A stretch of 64,000 nt of DNA from Elusimicrobium sp. An273 (GCF_002159705.1 NZ_NFJD01000002.1:248001-312000); one strand, 5' to 3'; positions 33,109-42,649 are shown, counted from the first letter of the stretch. Program-made: numbers and translations. The notes: a model not told the origin generated them from the letters alone.

Positions 33109-34233
33109 TTATTCTTCCGACTGAAGAATTACCGTCATATCCGAGCCAAGAATTTTCTTATACGGCGAGGGTTTTACCCAGCTTTCCACCAACCGGGCCC
33201 GCGGCGAAGAATGAAATTGGGCCCGCACGGCAGCTTCTTCCCGGAAATAAATAAACAAAGGGTTATTCAGCGTGAGATATTCCGGCACCGTAAACAGTAC
33301 CACAAAAGAATCTCCCCCCAGCATAGAAGGGAGGTTAAAGTCCTGATTATACCCTACGTGGCCAAAGCCCGCATAGACGACAATCAGCGCATCCGGCTCC
33401 TGCTGGCGCAGCGCCCGCAGGTATTGCGCCCACATTTTGTTGCGCAGGCGCACGCCTTCAAACGAGCAAGAAAAATCTTCATACATTTGATCGGTCGGTT
33501 TTTGGCGGGTCGTCCGCACGATGAAATTTTGCAGTTCATTCTCCCGCTCTAATCCAATCACCGGTATCCCCGCTTTTACCGCGGCGTACAACACCCGTAC
33601 CGATACCCGCCGCGTATCCGGCAGCAGCTGCGCGATTTCTTCCGGGCGCGTAACGGTCCGGTCTGCCCCCAGCGGCAATTGTTCATAAGCCGGCAAGAAC
33701 TCCGTGGCCAAATAAATTTTCCGCCCGGGATACAGCTTCGGCAACGCTTGGATGAGGCGGGTTACTTCCTCCGCCAAGGGCACTATGCCATGCACTTCCC
33801 CCAAGTAGAGCGTTTTTAAATCTTTGGGAAGGTAGGCCGCGTAAGGGATGTCGCCGGTATACACACAGCTCTGGATGCGCCCGACAATGGAAGCGGAATG
33901 CGCATGAAATTTTTCATAATTTTGGGTAAACCGCTGGAGAGATTTAAAAATATAGGCATTATTTTTCTTGGAAACAGCCCCGTAAAGCGCAGGATCCAAC
34001 TGGGCAGAAATATGCGTATTCCATAAGTCCGCCCCATGGGCAGACATAACCGCCGGCGGCAAATACATATACATATTGCCCAATTCAAACGAAAGGCATT
34101 TTCCACCGGCCGCCTGTACGCCGGATTTGGAAAGTGCCGGCAGCAGCGGGCGCAGCGCTTTGGCCGCTTGGGCAAATGCGCTTTGCGGGAACACCAGAAC
34201 AACCAGAAGTAAAAAACAGACGATTTTTTTCAT
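33109..34233 (-). CDS. Secreted ChaN/EreA-like protein, paralogue 8 (most divergent)
   Basis: 374 residues with a signal peptide (MKKIVCFLLLVVLVFPQSAFA-Q). The core motifs of the array are kept: LYLGEVHG at 142-149 (GExH, H148), IYLATEF near 173, RLRNKMWAQYLR near 262 and DALIVVYAGFGHVGY with H292. GExH and the late GxGH are the paired metal or haem-ligand motifs of the ChaN/TIKI/EreA superfamily. The N-terminal QKxLLPAxRA motif is altered (QAAKALRPLLPAL), the YPLED block is replaced by GLEREN and the GFDY ending is lost, so this copy is the most divergent. GAGGG before the ATG overlaps the previous stop, so it is the operon's last gene. Confidence 0.75.
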   Translation of the reverse strand: MKKIVCFLLLVVLVFPQSAFAQAAKALRPLLPALSKSGVQAAGGKCLSFELGNMYMYLPPAVMSAHGADLWNTHISAQLDPALYGAVSKKNNAYIFKSLQRFTQNYEKFHAHSASIVGRIQSCVYTGDIPYAAYLPKDLKTLYLGEVHGIVPLAEEVTRLIQALPKLYPGRKIYLATEFLPAYEQLPLGADRTVTRPEEIAQLLPDTRRVSVRVLYAAVKAGIPVIGLERENELQNFIVRTTRQKPTDQMYEDFSCSFEGVRLRNKMWAQYLRALRQQEPDALIVVYAGFGHVGYNQDFNLPSMLGGDSFVVLFTVPEYLTLNNPLFIYFREEAAVRAQFHSSPRARLVESWVKPSPYKKILGSDMTVILQSEE

Positions 34234-34242
34234 ATTCCCTCT

Positions 34243-35658
34243 TTATTTTTGGGGCACCGCCCACGCATAATCAAACCCTACCTGCCGGCCTAATAAACGG
34301 GCGTTTTCTCCCGTCCAATAATACAAGCTGGAAGTAATATGATTGCGCACAAAGAACGGGTCTTCTTTTCCCCACACGTGATAGAGCAGGGAGTGGCGAG
34401 AAGGCACTTCGGAAGTAACGTCCAACACTACGGGGTGTTCGCCGGCAAAAAATTTAGGAAGCGCAAAAGGCATTAACCACGAAGTATGCCCGACACCGGC
34501 ATAGACCAAGAACAACGCGTCCGGATCCTGCTTGCGGATTTCCGTCATTTTTTCTTCTATGACGCGCGCCCAAATTTTATTGCGTTCCGACAACGCAAAG
34601 AGCGACAAAAATTCTGCTTTCGTCATATTTTGATGAAACATTTTAAACTGGGTCGGATCTTCCAGCGGGTACACCTCCACATTTCTCATCAAGGCCACAA
34701 AGAAGAACGACAGGGCGTACCCGATTTGGTCGCTGTGTTTAAGAGTAATCGGCTCCAGCGGCGTTTCTGGCACGCGGCGGTAATAGGTGGCAATGGTATT
34801 GCGGGAACCCGCCTGGGCCGGCGGCAAATCTATAAATTCCGTGAACAGGACAATCCGGCGGTTCGGATTCTGTTGCCGAATCTCATTTAACAAAGAGGCC
34901 AAGTTGTATTGAATTTCATCATGATGATGCGTTTCTCCAAAGAAAACGAGTTTTTCTTTGGACAGTCGGGATGCCAAATAGCTGATTTCATCTTCCCCTT
35001 GATAGCGGACTAACTCGTTTTTCCCCTGCCCGGGGTATTTGCGCAGCCAGTCGGATTTATCGGCAAATCCGCGGCTGAAAAACAGGCTCAGTTTATTGGT
35101 TTTCAAAGCCGTTTCGCTAGGGGTAAGCTGCGGCATAAAAATGGCTCTTAATACAGGAATATCTTCTTCGGGCGCGAAGCGGGCCTTCCAAAGATCCATA
35201 ACGGCTTTATAACTTTCGTATACTTCCCGCTGCAGGCCTTCGGCCTTGCCCGCCGTCACTTCTTCCGGCAAGGCAGTCAAATCCGCAATGACACTCGATT
35301 TCTTTTTAGGCTTTGCAAACAGGCGGATTTTTTTTAAAGACGCATCCAAAAGCTGTTTCCAATTTTTTGAATCAGACGTTGTTTTTTTGTTAAAAAAGAT
35401 TCCCTGTACGGCCGCCGGGTCGCTCCAAGAAGCCACTTCAGCGCTTCCCAAGCCGGACTGCAGCGCCTGCACCTTTGCGACGGAAGGAGAAACGACCTTT
35501 CCCGCCGCACCGGGCAAACGGCCCGCCTGTGGGGCAACGGCCTTGGGCCCCGCCGTCAGCGCGCGTACGGCTGGCACCGCTTTTTTCTGTGCCCATACCG
35601 GCACGCCCGCCCCCACCACACAACAGGCCAACAACAAAATACGAAAAAACTTACCCAT
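34243..35658 (-). CDS. Secreted ChaN/EreA-like protein, paralogue 7
   Basis: 471 residues, signal peptide ending near VWA-Q. The mature start is QKKAVPAVRAL. The N-terminal 220 residues are a helical region special to the array. The core has LVFFGETHHHDEIQ (GETH, H244; the extra His run is unique to this copy), RRIVLFTEFIDLP, EVYPLED, RNKIWARVIEEKM and ALFLVYAGVGHTSW (H391). It ends GFDYAWAVPQK. The fold should be ChaN-like; haem binding or metal hydrolase activity are both possible. AGGAG stands 6 nt before the ATG. Its stop is 9 nt before the next start, so the genes are one operon. Confidence 0.78.
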   Translation of the reverse strand: MGKFFRILLLACCVVGAGVPVWAQKKAVPAVRALTAGPKAVAPQAGRLPGAAGKVVSPSVAKVQALQSGLGSAEVASWSDPAAVQGIFFNKKTTSDSKNWKQLLDASLKKIRLFAKPKKKSSVIADLTALPEEVTAGKAEGLQREVYESYKAVMDLWKARFAPEEDIPVLRAIFMPQLTPSETALKTNKLSLFFSRGFADKSDWLRKYPGQGKNELVRYQGEDEISYLASRLSKEKLVFFGETHHHDEIQYNLASLLNEIRQQNPNRRIVLFTEFIDLPPAQAGSRNTIATYYRRVPETPLEPITLKHSDQIGYALSFFFVALMRNVEVYPLEDPTQFKMFHQNMTKAEFLSLFALSERNKIWARVIEEKMTEIRKQDPDALFLVYAGVGHTSWLMPFALPKFFAGEHPVVLDVTSEVPSRHSLLYHVWGKEDPFFVRNHITSSLYYWTGENARLLGRQVGFDYAWAVPQK

Positions 35659-35671
35659 ATTAAACTCCTAT

Positions 35672-36949
35672 TTAAGGCATTGCCGGCGTTTCAAACGGAA
35701 GCAGTACCTGAGCGTCAAAGCCCAAAACAGATGAATAATTTGAATCTTTTTTCCAAGTCATTAAATACGGTTTATCCACTTCAGCCATGCGGTAAGGAGT
35801 TTTCCCTTGCAGCAACCCCAAAAAACCGCTTTGAAAACCGTTTCTAAGTTCGATGCAAAAAGGCTTTTTGTCTTGCAGCATGCGGGCCAGCGACTCCGCA
35901 ATGCTCTTACTAATATGCTTGTTCCCGGCATATACAAAAAACACGGCATCGGGCGTCTGGCGAAGCGTTTGCTCCATCACCCGCCGGATAATGCCTTCCC
36001 AATACTTATTGCGCACCGGCATCACCCGAAAAGACGTATTGGCCACCGTAAACTCCAGTTGGCTCAGCTCCACCGTTTTTTGATACGTAAACCGGATATC
36101 TTCCAGCCCGTAAATATCCATTGACAGCGACTGCCCCAGCCGATAAATTTCGTTCGCAAAATCGGGATTCTTTTCAAAAAAGTCCGCCGGCACCGCTTGC
36201 CCGGCCTGCCAAAAGGACGGATGACTGCTTGGCAAAAACTCAGAAAACAAAACGATTTTCCGCTTCGGATAGCGCGCATGATACTGCCGCAGCAGCGCCG
36301 CCATTTCCGCCTGCAAATTGGCCCGTCCGTGCACTTCCCCCACCAGAATCAGGCGGTTTTCCGGCCCAATCGTCTGCGCCAACAGCCCGGGGCGGTCTAT
36401 TTCCGTAATTTGTAAAGCGGCGTGGATATCCGCCTGATGCGCCATTACATACGCGGCCTGTTTTTTAAAGTTCGGCGCAATCCGCAGCAGCCAGTCGTTG
36501 TTTTCGACTGCAAAGCGGGTATTCGTCGTCAAGAAAGGGTACCAATCCAAAAACAGCCGGGCCTGTTCGGCCGTAAAACCCAACGCAAGGAATTTAACGG
36601 CCTGCAAACGCAGGGCTTGGGGCGCGTTGCTAAAAATAAACTTTTCTATCTCGTCCAGTTCCCGCAAGGTGCCGCGGCGGCTCTGCTGCAACAGCACCGA
36701 GCGGTTCACCGCCGCAGACAAACTTTCCAGCTGTTGTAAGGAAATCTGCACCGGCGGCACATACGAAAACGGCCCCTTTACGCTGACGGGAGGAGCCCAA
36801 TGCAAGACGGACGCGCCGGCGGCTTTCTTCACGCTTCCGGCACCGGCCGCGCGCAACGCCGGAACAAGCTGCTTTTGGGCCCACGCCTGTAGAGGCGTTC
36901 CCAAACTGCTCAGGATGAATAGGCTGCCCAGCAAGATGCGTTTTAACAT
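35672..36949 (-). CDS. Secreted ChaN/EreA-like protein, paralogue 6
   Basis: 425 residues with signal peptide (cleavage near AWA-Q) and mature start QKQLVPALRAA. Core motifs: LILVGEVHGRANLQ (H207), KRKIVLFSEFLP, IYGLEDIRF in place of YPLED, RNKYWEGIIRRVM and DAVFFVYAGNKHISKS (H345). It ends GFDAQVLLP. The late motif reads GNKH instead of GxGHTS, so this copy diverges at the second active-site element together with paralogue 8. AGGTG just before the ATG overlaps the TGA of the preceding gene. Confidence 0.76.
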   Translation of the reverse strand: MLKRILLGSLFILSSLGTPLQAWAQKQLVPALRAAGAGSVKKAAGASVLHWAPPVSVKGPFSYVPPVQISLQQLESLSAAVNRSVLLQQSRRGTLRELDEIEKFIFSNAPQALRLQAVKFLALGFTAEQARLFLDWYPFLTTNTRFAVENNDWLLRIAPNFKKQAAYVMAHQADIHAALQITEIDRPGLLAQTIGPENRLILVGEVHGRANLQAEMAALLRQYHARYPKRKIVLFSEFLPSSHPSFWQAGQAVPADFFEKNPDFANEIYRLGQSLSMDIYGLEDIRFTYQKTVELSQLEFTVANTSFRVMPVRNKYWEGIIRRVMEQTLRQTPDAVFFVYAGNKHISKSIAESLARMLQDKKPFCIELRNGFQSGFLGLLQGKTPYRMAEVDKPYLMTWKKDSNYSSVLGFDAQVLLPFETPAMP

Positions 36950-36953
36950 ACGT

Positions 36954-38297
36954 TCACCTGTTTTCTTCCGGCACTACCAAGGCATAATCAAAACCTGTTT
37001 TCTGCGCAAAAATGCGCCCCAGTCCGCTTTTCCAATAGTATAGCGTTAAATCGGAATGAGGGGTAAAGAAGACATCCTCTTTTCCCCACACGGTATACAA
37101 GGCGGAAACGGACGAAGGCTGACCAAGCGTTACTTCTACCACCGCCGGTTTTTCAGCGGCGAAAAACTTGGGCAACGAATAGGGCAACAGCCACGAAGTA
37201 TGCCCGATTCCGGCATACACCACAAACAAGGCGTTGGGATCGGTCTGCCGAACGGCGGCCATTTTGCGCTCTATAATCCGCGCCCAGGTTTTATTGCGAA
37301 GCGAAATGGAAAGCGCCGGATTTTTGACCTGGCATATAGGCCCGCATTCCTGTTCCAACACTTCCATCAGCCGGCGGTCTTCCAGCGGATAAATTTCCAC
37401 TTTTTCTTGGAACAAACGCAAAAATAAATTGGCTGCATAATCGATGCGCGCGGCGGACGAAAAATCTTCTTGGTTTAATTTGTCCAAAGACATTTCCTTG
37501 GTTTTCAAATAATAGTCCGACAGGGAACTTCCTTCCCGGGGAGCGTTGGAATTTAAATCAATAAATTCCGTAAATAAAATCACCCGGCGGCGCGGATTTT
37601 GCTTTTTTAAAAACAAAACTAATTTGGTGATGGTCTGCTGTACGGAAGAAATCCCGTGCTGTTCGCCGATAAGGATCATTCTTTCTTTGTTTAATTTTTG
37701 GGCAAATTCGCCCAGCACATTGTCCGACTGCAGCCGCCCCAATAATTTGCGCCCTTGGTCGGGCACGTTGGCGAGCCACTGCATTTTGCCAAAGAAATTT
37801 CTGCTGGCTAGCAAAACGATTTTGTTGTTTTTTACCGCAAATTCGGACGGCCATTCAATCGGCTTATAAATGCTTTTAAACAGCCAATTGTTTAAAAACT
37901 GGTTGTTCCATAACCAAAGTTTCTTTACTTCCGTTACCACTTCCCGGTTCCGCTTCGCCCATTCCGAACTCACGTTGGCCTGATAATACAGCTCCAATAA
38001 CTGCGAAAGCAGATCTTCCATTTCTTCTTGCTGAACCCGTATGTTTTTTAACGAAACATTGGCCAAAAACGCCTCTTCCGCCGCCGCAGCGTCTGCCACT
38101 TCCTCCAACTCTTTGCCTAACGCCGAGCGAAAACCGGACGTTCCTGTTTTCCCCGTTTGCCCGCCAACCGCATTTTTTACGGCGTCTCCTTTTACGGCAC
38201 GCGCAATGGGCAGCAGGCGTTTTTGCGCCCACAACGAAGGGGCCGCCAGCATGCCGCATCCGAGCAAAAGGAGTACAAATACAATTCTTTTTTTCAT
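36954..38297 (-). CDS. Secreted ChaN/EreA-like protein, paralogue 5
   Basis: 447 residues. The signal peptide ends near LWA-Q and the mature start is QKRLLPIARAV. A helical N-terminal region with an acidic stretch (KELEEVADAAAAEEAFL) precedes the core: MILIGEQHGISSVQ (H214), RRVILFTEFIDLN, EIYPLEDRR, RNKTWARIIERKM and ALFVVYAGIGHTSW (H366). It ends GFDYALVVPEENR. The start is preceded by TATAGT 11 nt upstream and lacks a good ribosome site, so a second internal promoter is likely here (-35 weak). Confidence 0.78.
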   Translation of the reverse strand: MKKRIVFVLLLLGCGMLAAPSLWAQKRLLPIARAVKGDAVKNAVGGQTGKTGTSGFRSALGKELEEVADAAAAEEAFLANVSLKNIRVQQEEMEDLLSQLLELYYQANVSSEWAKRNREVVTEVKKLWLWNNQFLNNWLFKSIYKPIEWPSEFAVKNNKIVLLASRNFFGKMQWLANVPDQGRKLLGRLQSDNVLGEFAQKLNKERMILIGEQHGISSVQQTITKLVLFLKKQNPRRRVILFTEFIDLNSNAPREGSSLSDYYLKTKEMSLDKLNQEDFSSAARIDYAANLFLRLFQEKVEIYPLEDRRLMEVLEQECGPICQVKNPALSISLRNKTWARIIERKMAAVRQTDPNALFVVYAGIGHTSWLLPYSLPKFFAAEKPAVVEVTLGQPSSVSALYTVWGKEDVFFTPHSDLTLYYWKSGLGRIFAQKTGFDYALVVPEENR

Positions 38298-38342
38298 CTT
38301 TAACTTATACTATATTTCTTTTTTTAAGTTCTATAAAAATTT

Positions 38343-39743
38343 CTACTGCATCCGCTCCGCCCACGCAAGGTATTGGCGCAGCAGTTTCCCTCTGAAAGAA
38401 GCCGGCAGCACCCACAAGTAATCAAACCCGCTGTTTTGAACCAATTGCTTGGCGTCCGCCCCTTCCCAGTACGAAAGGGAGGCCTGCTGGGGGTTGGAAA
38501 ACGGCGCGCTGTCCGCCCCCCACAGGGCGTACAGAACATTATTTTTAAAAGCAAGATCAAACTGAAATTCTACGACGACCGGTTTTTCCGGGGCGAAGAA
38601 AGCCGGCAGCGGGCTTTGGCGCCGCCAAGACGTATGGCCCGTCCCGGCGTACACGATAAACAACGCATCGGGATCCGTCCGGCGGATTTCATCCATTTTT
38701 TGCCGGATAATCCGCGCCCAGGTTTTGTTGCGGTACGAAACCCCCAACGCCTGCGCTTCTTGTCCGCCAGACGCCTTCAGCAAATCCGAAAAATCCCGAT
38801 CTTCCAAGGGATATACTTCCACCCGGGCCTGCAGCAACCGCTGGAACACGCCTCTGGCATAGGGTTGTTTGGCCGCGGCTTGTTTGGAAAGCTGCGGCGC
38901 CGTATGCGCATCTATTCTTCGGTAATAGGTTTCCAAAGTTTGATTGGCAATTTGTTTTCCTTGCGAAGGCAACGCTAAAAATTCCGAAAACACCACTATT
39001 CGGCGGGCGGGATTTTGTTTTTTGAGCTGTACAATCAAATCCCCCACCGCTTGTTGTACTTCAAATCTAAAATGCGTTTCCCCCAGCAGAATCAATTTTT
39101 CCTGCTGCAGGCGTGCGGCCAGCTGCCGGGCCAGATTGCCGGAAGTAACGGTTTTCAGGGCCTGGCGCCCTTGGTTCGGATACCGATCCATCCACGTAAA
39201 TTTTTGATACAGGCGCTGTAAATAATTTAAAAGCAGTCTGTTGTTGGCCACCGCTACCGAAGAATACTCCCGCATCGGCATAATTCCCTGCATATACTTC
39301 AGCATTTTTTGAAAACGTCTATCGCCAAGGCCCACGTTATCTATTTCCTGCAGCGTTTCCTGAAATTCGCCCAACGTTTGCAAATGCCCGGTGCCCGTGC
39401 CTCCGGCCGCCAGATGTTTGCGCCACGCGGTTACGGGGCGGTGCAAATCCACCCGTTTCAACAAAACCTGCTGTTTGAGGCGTCTCCAAAGAGCGGACTC
39501 TTTGGGGGACGCCATAAAACGCTGCGGCATTTTTACCGAAGGCTGCCAGGAGAGGCAAGCGTCTTTTAAATGTTCCGAATAAGGAACCGAAACGCCCTTT
39601 ATGAGGTTTTTTTGCACTTGCAGCGGCTGTTTAACGGCCCCGGCCCGAACGGCCGGCAGCAGCTGTTTTTGCGCAAACGACGTCCCGGCCCCGAACAGGC
39701 CGACGGTGATGAAGATAAATAAAAATTTCTTTTGTATCCTCAT
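38343..39743 (-). CDS. Secreted ChaN/EreA-like protein, paralogue 4
   Basis: 466 residues. Signal peptide to SFA-Q, mature start QKQLLPAVRAG. The long N-terminal helical region is closest to paralogue 1 (shared TSVTNWRKH/VTAWRKH and EFQxTLxxID blocks). Core: LILLGETHFRFEVQ (H224), RRIVVFSEFLALP, EVYPLEDRDF, RNKTWARIIRQKM and ALFIVYAGTGHTSW (H370). After GFDYLWVLP it carries an extra basic tail (RGKLLRQYLAWAERMQ), again as in paralogue 1. The ATG follows the previous stop by 2 nt without a ribosome site, so it depends on translational coupling. Confidence 0.78.
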   Translation of the reverse strand: MRIQKKFLFIFITVGLFGAGTSFAQKQLLPAVRAGAVKQPLQVQKNLIKGVSVPYSEHLKDACLSWQPSVKMPQRFMASPKESALWRRLKQQVLLKRVDLHRPVTAWRKHLAAGGTGTGHLQTLGEFQETLQEIDNVGLGDRRFQKMLKYMQGIMPMREYSSVAVANNRLLLNYLQRLYQKFTWMDRYPNQGRQALKTVTSGNLARQLAARLQQEKLILLGETHFRFEVQQAVGDLIVQLKKQNPARRIVVFSEFLALPSQGKQIANQTLETYYRRIDAHTAPQLSKQAAAKQPYARGVFQRLLQARVEVYPLEDRDFSDLLKASGGQEAQALGVSYRNKTWARIIRQKMDEIRRTDPDALFIVYAGTGHTSWRRQSPLPAFFAPEKPVVVEFQFDLAFKNNVLYALWGADSAPFSNPQQASLSYWEGADAKQLVQNSGFDYLWVLPASFRGKLLRQYLAWAERMQ

Positions 39744-39745
39744 TT

Positions 39746-41008
39746 TTAGGGCAATATCAGTGCGTAATCAAAGCCGGTCTGCCTGCCTAACAGACGGGCC
39801 TCCCGCCCCTGCCAATAGAACAACGCCTGCTTGCGGAAATACGGATGTTCCCGATCCCACACCCCGCAAAGCGTATTTATTTCGGAAGGTTCCCCCACCG
39901 AAAATTCCACCACGGACGTTTTTTCTTTGGCAAAAAATTTGGGCAGGGCATACGGCATAATCCAGGAGGTATGCGCCATGCCGGCGTACACCACAAACAG
40001 CGCATCCGGATCCGTCTTGCGGATCTGCGCCATTTTATGCTCCATCATCCGCGCCCAGGTTTTGTTGCGAAGGGTAATAGCCAAGGCAGACACCTGCATA
40101 TCCCGCAGCAGGCCCTCTTCCTGATAAATCATCGAGCACAGCTTGCGGTCTTCCAGCGGATAAATTTCAAAATGATCGTCCAGTAAAATTTCAAACAAAT
40201 CCCGCGCATAATCCAACCGCTTAAAAAGATGCGGATCATCCTCTTGGATCCGTTCGGTGGGGAACTCGCTGGCGCGGCGATAGTAAGAAGCCAGCGAAGC
40301 GGGAGCTCCCTCCCGTGCCGTGGGCGGCAAATCTATAAACTCGGTAAACAACACAATGCGCCGGCCCTGGTTACGATCTTTCAATGCATAGAGCAGCTGC
40401 CCCACCGCCCGCTGGATTTCCGGCACATAATGAAATTCCCCCAGGAAAACGATATGGCTGTCCTCCACTTTGGCCGCCAGCTGCTTGATTAAATTGCCCG
40501 AAGATACATAGCCTAACTCCGCTTGCCCCTGTCCTTTGCGTTGTTTGAGCCACTGGGTTTTTTGCAACAGTGATTTGCTGGCCGCCAGCACGATTTGATT
40601 GTTCTGATAGGCAAACGGGGTGTTCTCCTGTAGCGGCGTATACAACGTTTCATACGCGCCGCCATAGATTAAATCTTCATTTTGTTCCCACGTTTGGTCA
40701 ATCTGGCGCAATAACTCGTCGTTTTTTGCCTGTCTTGTTTTATCCACCTGAAAAAGCGCGCGGCGCTGCAAGCTGTGCTGAAACTTCAGCCGGGAAGCAG
40801 GCGGCACTGCTTGGGCGGCAGGAAAACGGGTTAAAGCCCGAGCGGCAGTGGTGGCGCCAAACGAAGAGGCACTTCCACAGGCGCGGGCGGCCGTTTTGGG
40901 CGCATTTGTAAGCAAGGCGCGGCCCGCCGGCACCAGATTTTTCTGAGCCCATACCGGCGCCGCCGGAACAGATAAAATAAAAAACAACAACAGGACTAAA
41001 TTTTTCAT
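39746..41008 (-). CDS. Secreted ChaN/EreA-like protein, paralogue 3
   Basis: 420 residues. Signal peptide to VWA-Q, mature start QKNLVPAGRAL. Core: IVFLGEFHYVPEIQ (H193), RRIVLFTEFIDLP, EIYPLEDRK, RNKTWARMMEHKM and ALFVVYAGMAHTSW (H346). It ends GFDYALILP. I chose the ATG at 41008 because the signal peptide begins there; the longer frame adds 64 residues of noncoding character. The -10 box TATAGT ends 6 nt before the ATG and no ribosome site exists, so the mRNA is predicted leaderless. The promoter and its upstream repeats are a copy of those before paralogue 1. Confidence 0.8.
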   Translation of the reverse strand: MKNLVLLLFFILSVPAAPVWAQKNLVPAGRALLTNAPKTAARACGSASSFGATTAARALTRFPAAQAVPPASRLKFQHSLQRRALFQVDKTRQAKNDELLRQIDQTWEQNEDLIYGGAYETLYTPLQENTPFAYQNNQIVLAASKSLLQKTQWLKQRKGQGQAELGYVSSGNLIKQLAAKVEDSHIVFLGEFHYVPEIQRAVGQLLYALKDRNQGRRIVLFTEFIDLPPTAREGAPASLASYYRRASEFPTERIQEDDPHLFKRLDYARDLFEILLDDHFEIYPLEDRKLCSMIYQEEGLLRDMQVSALAITLRNKTWARMMEHKMAQIRKTDPDALFVVYAGMAHTSWIMPYALPKFFAKEKTSVVEFSVGEPSEINTLCGVWDREHPYFRKQALFYWQGREARLLGRQTGFDYALILP

Positions 41009-41014
41009 ACTATT

Positions 41015-41043
41015 ACTATATCGTTTTACCGTCTTAAAAAACA
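41015..41043 (-). promoter_or_regulatory. Leaderless promoter of paralogue 3 (copy of the 44051 promoter)
   Basis: TGTTTT, 17-nt spacer, TATAGT, then AATAGT and the ATG. Spacing to the ATG and to the upstream repeats is identical to the promoter at 44051-44079. Confidence 0.65.
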
Positions 41044-41051
41044 GAGTCTTT

Positions 41052-41097
41052 AGGCCTATTGTTTCCCTCCAAAAAGGCCTATTTACCTCTAGGCCCT
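41052..41097. repeat. Three phased AGGCCTAT-type repeats upstream of paralogue 3
   Basis: AGGCCTAT at 41052 and 41075 and AGGCCCT at 41091. Relative to the predicted start they lie at about -44, -67 and -83, positions usual for activator sites. The same set with the same spacing lies before paralogue 1. Confidence 0.7.
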
Positions 41098-41145
41098 CGG
41101 CGGGGCAAAAAGCGCGTCGGACGTTCTTGTAAGGTTTCTTTTTAA

Positions 41146-41178
41146 GCGGCGCTCCGCCGCCCGGATAATCCCGGGCGG
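41146..41178 (-). other. Two mutually exclusive GC hairpins after paralogue 2
   Basis: GCGGCG/CGCCGC (41146-41160) and CCGCCCGG/CCGGGCGG (41157-41178) share four bases, so only one can form at a time. They lie 30-60 nt past the paralogue 2 stop codon on the minus strand. No T run follows, so termination is uncertain. Confidence 0.5.
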
Positions 41179-41209
41179 GAAAAGCGACATTTGGTAACAA
41201 GCAGGAGGA

Positions 41210-42544
41210 TTATTCTCCGGGCACAACGAGCAGGTAATCAAAACCGCTGCAGTTGGCCAGCTGGCGGGAGTCTTCGCCTTGCCAGGAGAAGAAACTGGGA
41301 TGCAAAGGCGGATTTATAAAAAGCGGATCATCGGAAGGCCAAAGGATTTTAAGCGAGGTATGATCCAGCAATCTGTTTAAAGCCAGTTCCACCACCACCG
41401 GTTTTTCAGCGGCGAAAAATTTGGGCAATGCCATCGGAGAAAGCCACGAAGTATGCGCTTGGCCGGCATAGACAATAAAAAGCGCGTCCGGATCTGTTTG
41501 GCGTATTTCCGCCATTTTAGCCGCCATCACCCGCACCCACGATTTGTTGCGCGCAGTCGTAATGACAGGCGCATCCAGCGAACCGCTCGTCTCTTTGGCC
41601 AATAAGGCAAACTGCCGGGTATCTTCCAGCGGATAGACTTCCACTTGGTGCTTAATTAACTGACGAAAAAGCGACGGAGCGTATAAAAACAGCCTTTGGT
41701 CTGTCGCCGCCAGCGGCTGAATTTCTGGTGCGGTAAAGTGTTTGTAATAAGTTGCCAAAGTCTGCCCGTTGCCGCTCTTTTCTTTGGGAAGCGGGATAAA
41801 CTCCGTAAACAGCACGACGCGGCGGTTTGGGTTTTGCTTTTTTAAAGTCAGCACCAAATTCACTACCGCCCGCTGAAAGGCCGGAACAAAATGATACTCC
41901 CCCAGCATAATTAATTTTTCTTGGCTTAACTGCCGCGCTAATTGGGCAAAAACGTTGCTTCCGCCTTCGGCCCCTTGCGGCTGATGCTGCGGATCTGCTC
42001 CCTTCACAAAAGCCTCTTTTGCCAGGTTCGTGTTCTGTTGGAGCCATTTCATTTTTTGAATATAATGGTTCAGGGTATGCAAAACGATTTGGTTGTTTTG
42101 TATGGCAAGCGGAGAAAAAACCGTCATATGGAAAAAAGAAGTCGAAAAGAGCTGCGCGTAATCAAACGAGCTGTAGGTGGTTTTCAAGCGTTCAATTTCG
42201 GCATACGTATTGATAAATTTTTGCAATTGCTGCAGGTCATTTTCTTTCAGTTCCCGCTCATATCCCCGGGCAGAAAAACTTTTTAGCAACCCGGCAGACG
42301 CATCTGACGCGCCGGTTTGAGCACTGAATAGGTCTTTTAAAGTGAAATGGCGGCTTACAGGCGCCCCTTGGCCCGCAGGCAATGCAAAAGCGGCGCCAGT
42401 GGCCAAAGCGGGCAAGGCGGGCGTTTTTACGGCCGTTTGCAGTGCCGTTTTTCCAACGACCGCTTTTGCGGCGGGCAGCATATTTTTTTGCGCCGCCGCC
42501 GGAAGCGCCAAACAAAACACCAAAAATAAAATTATTTTTCTCAT
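41210..42544 (-). CDS. Secreted ChaN/EreA-like protein, paralogue 2
   Basis: 444 residues. Signal peptide MRKIILFLVFCLALPAAA-Q, mature start QKNMLPAAKAV, then an Ala-rich region. Core: LIMLGEYHFVPAFQ (H218), RRVVLFTEFIPLP, EVYPLEDTRQ, ARNKSWVRVMAAKM and ALFIVYAGQAHTSW (H364). It ends GFDYLLVVPGE. An in-frame ATG at 42559 is possible, but the signal peptide begins at 42544. TAAAAT lies about 13 nt upstream; the phased GGCCTAT repeats of paralogues 1 and 3 are not present here. Confidence 0.78.
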   Translation of the reverse strand: MRKIILFLVFCLALPAAAQKNMLPAAKAVVGKTALQTAVKTPALPALATGAAFALPAGQGAPVSRHFTLKDLFSAQTGASDASAGLLKSFSARGYERELKENDLQQLQKFINTYAEIERLKTTYSSFDYAQLFSTSFFHMTVFSPLAIQNNQIVLHTLNHYIQKMKWLQQNTNLAKEAFVKGADPQHQPQGAEGGSNVFAQLARQLSQEKLIMLGEYHFVPAFQRAVVNLVLTLKKQNPNRRVVLFTEFIPLPKEKSGNGQTLATYYKHFTAPEIQPLAATDQRLFLYAPSLFRQLIKHQVEVYPLEDTRQFALLAKETSGSLDAPVITTARNKSWVRVMAAKMAEIRQTDPDALFIVYAGQAHTSWLSPMALPKFFAAEKPVVVELALNRLLDHTSLKILWPSDDPLFINPPLHPSFFSWQGEDSRQLANCSGFDYLLVVPGE

Positions 42545-42649
42545 TTCTGCATTTACCATTTTAAAATCCGTTTTTAGCCCGATCCATTTGGAGTTTTTCC
42601 CCCGTCTTTGGGCCCAGCCAAACGCTGGCCCGGCGGGCGAAATTCCGCC

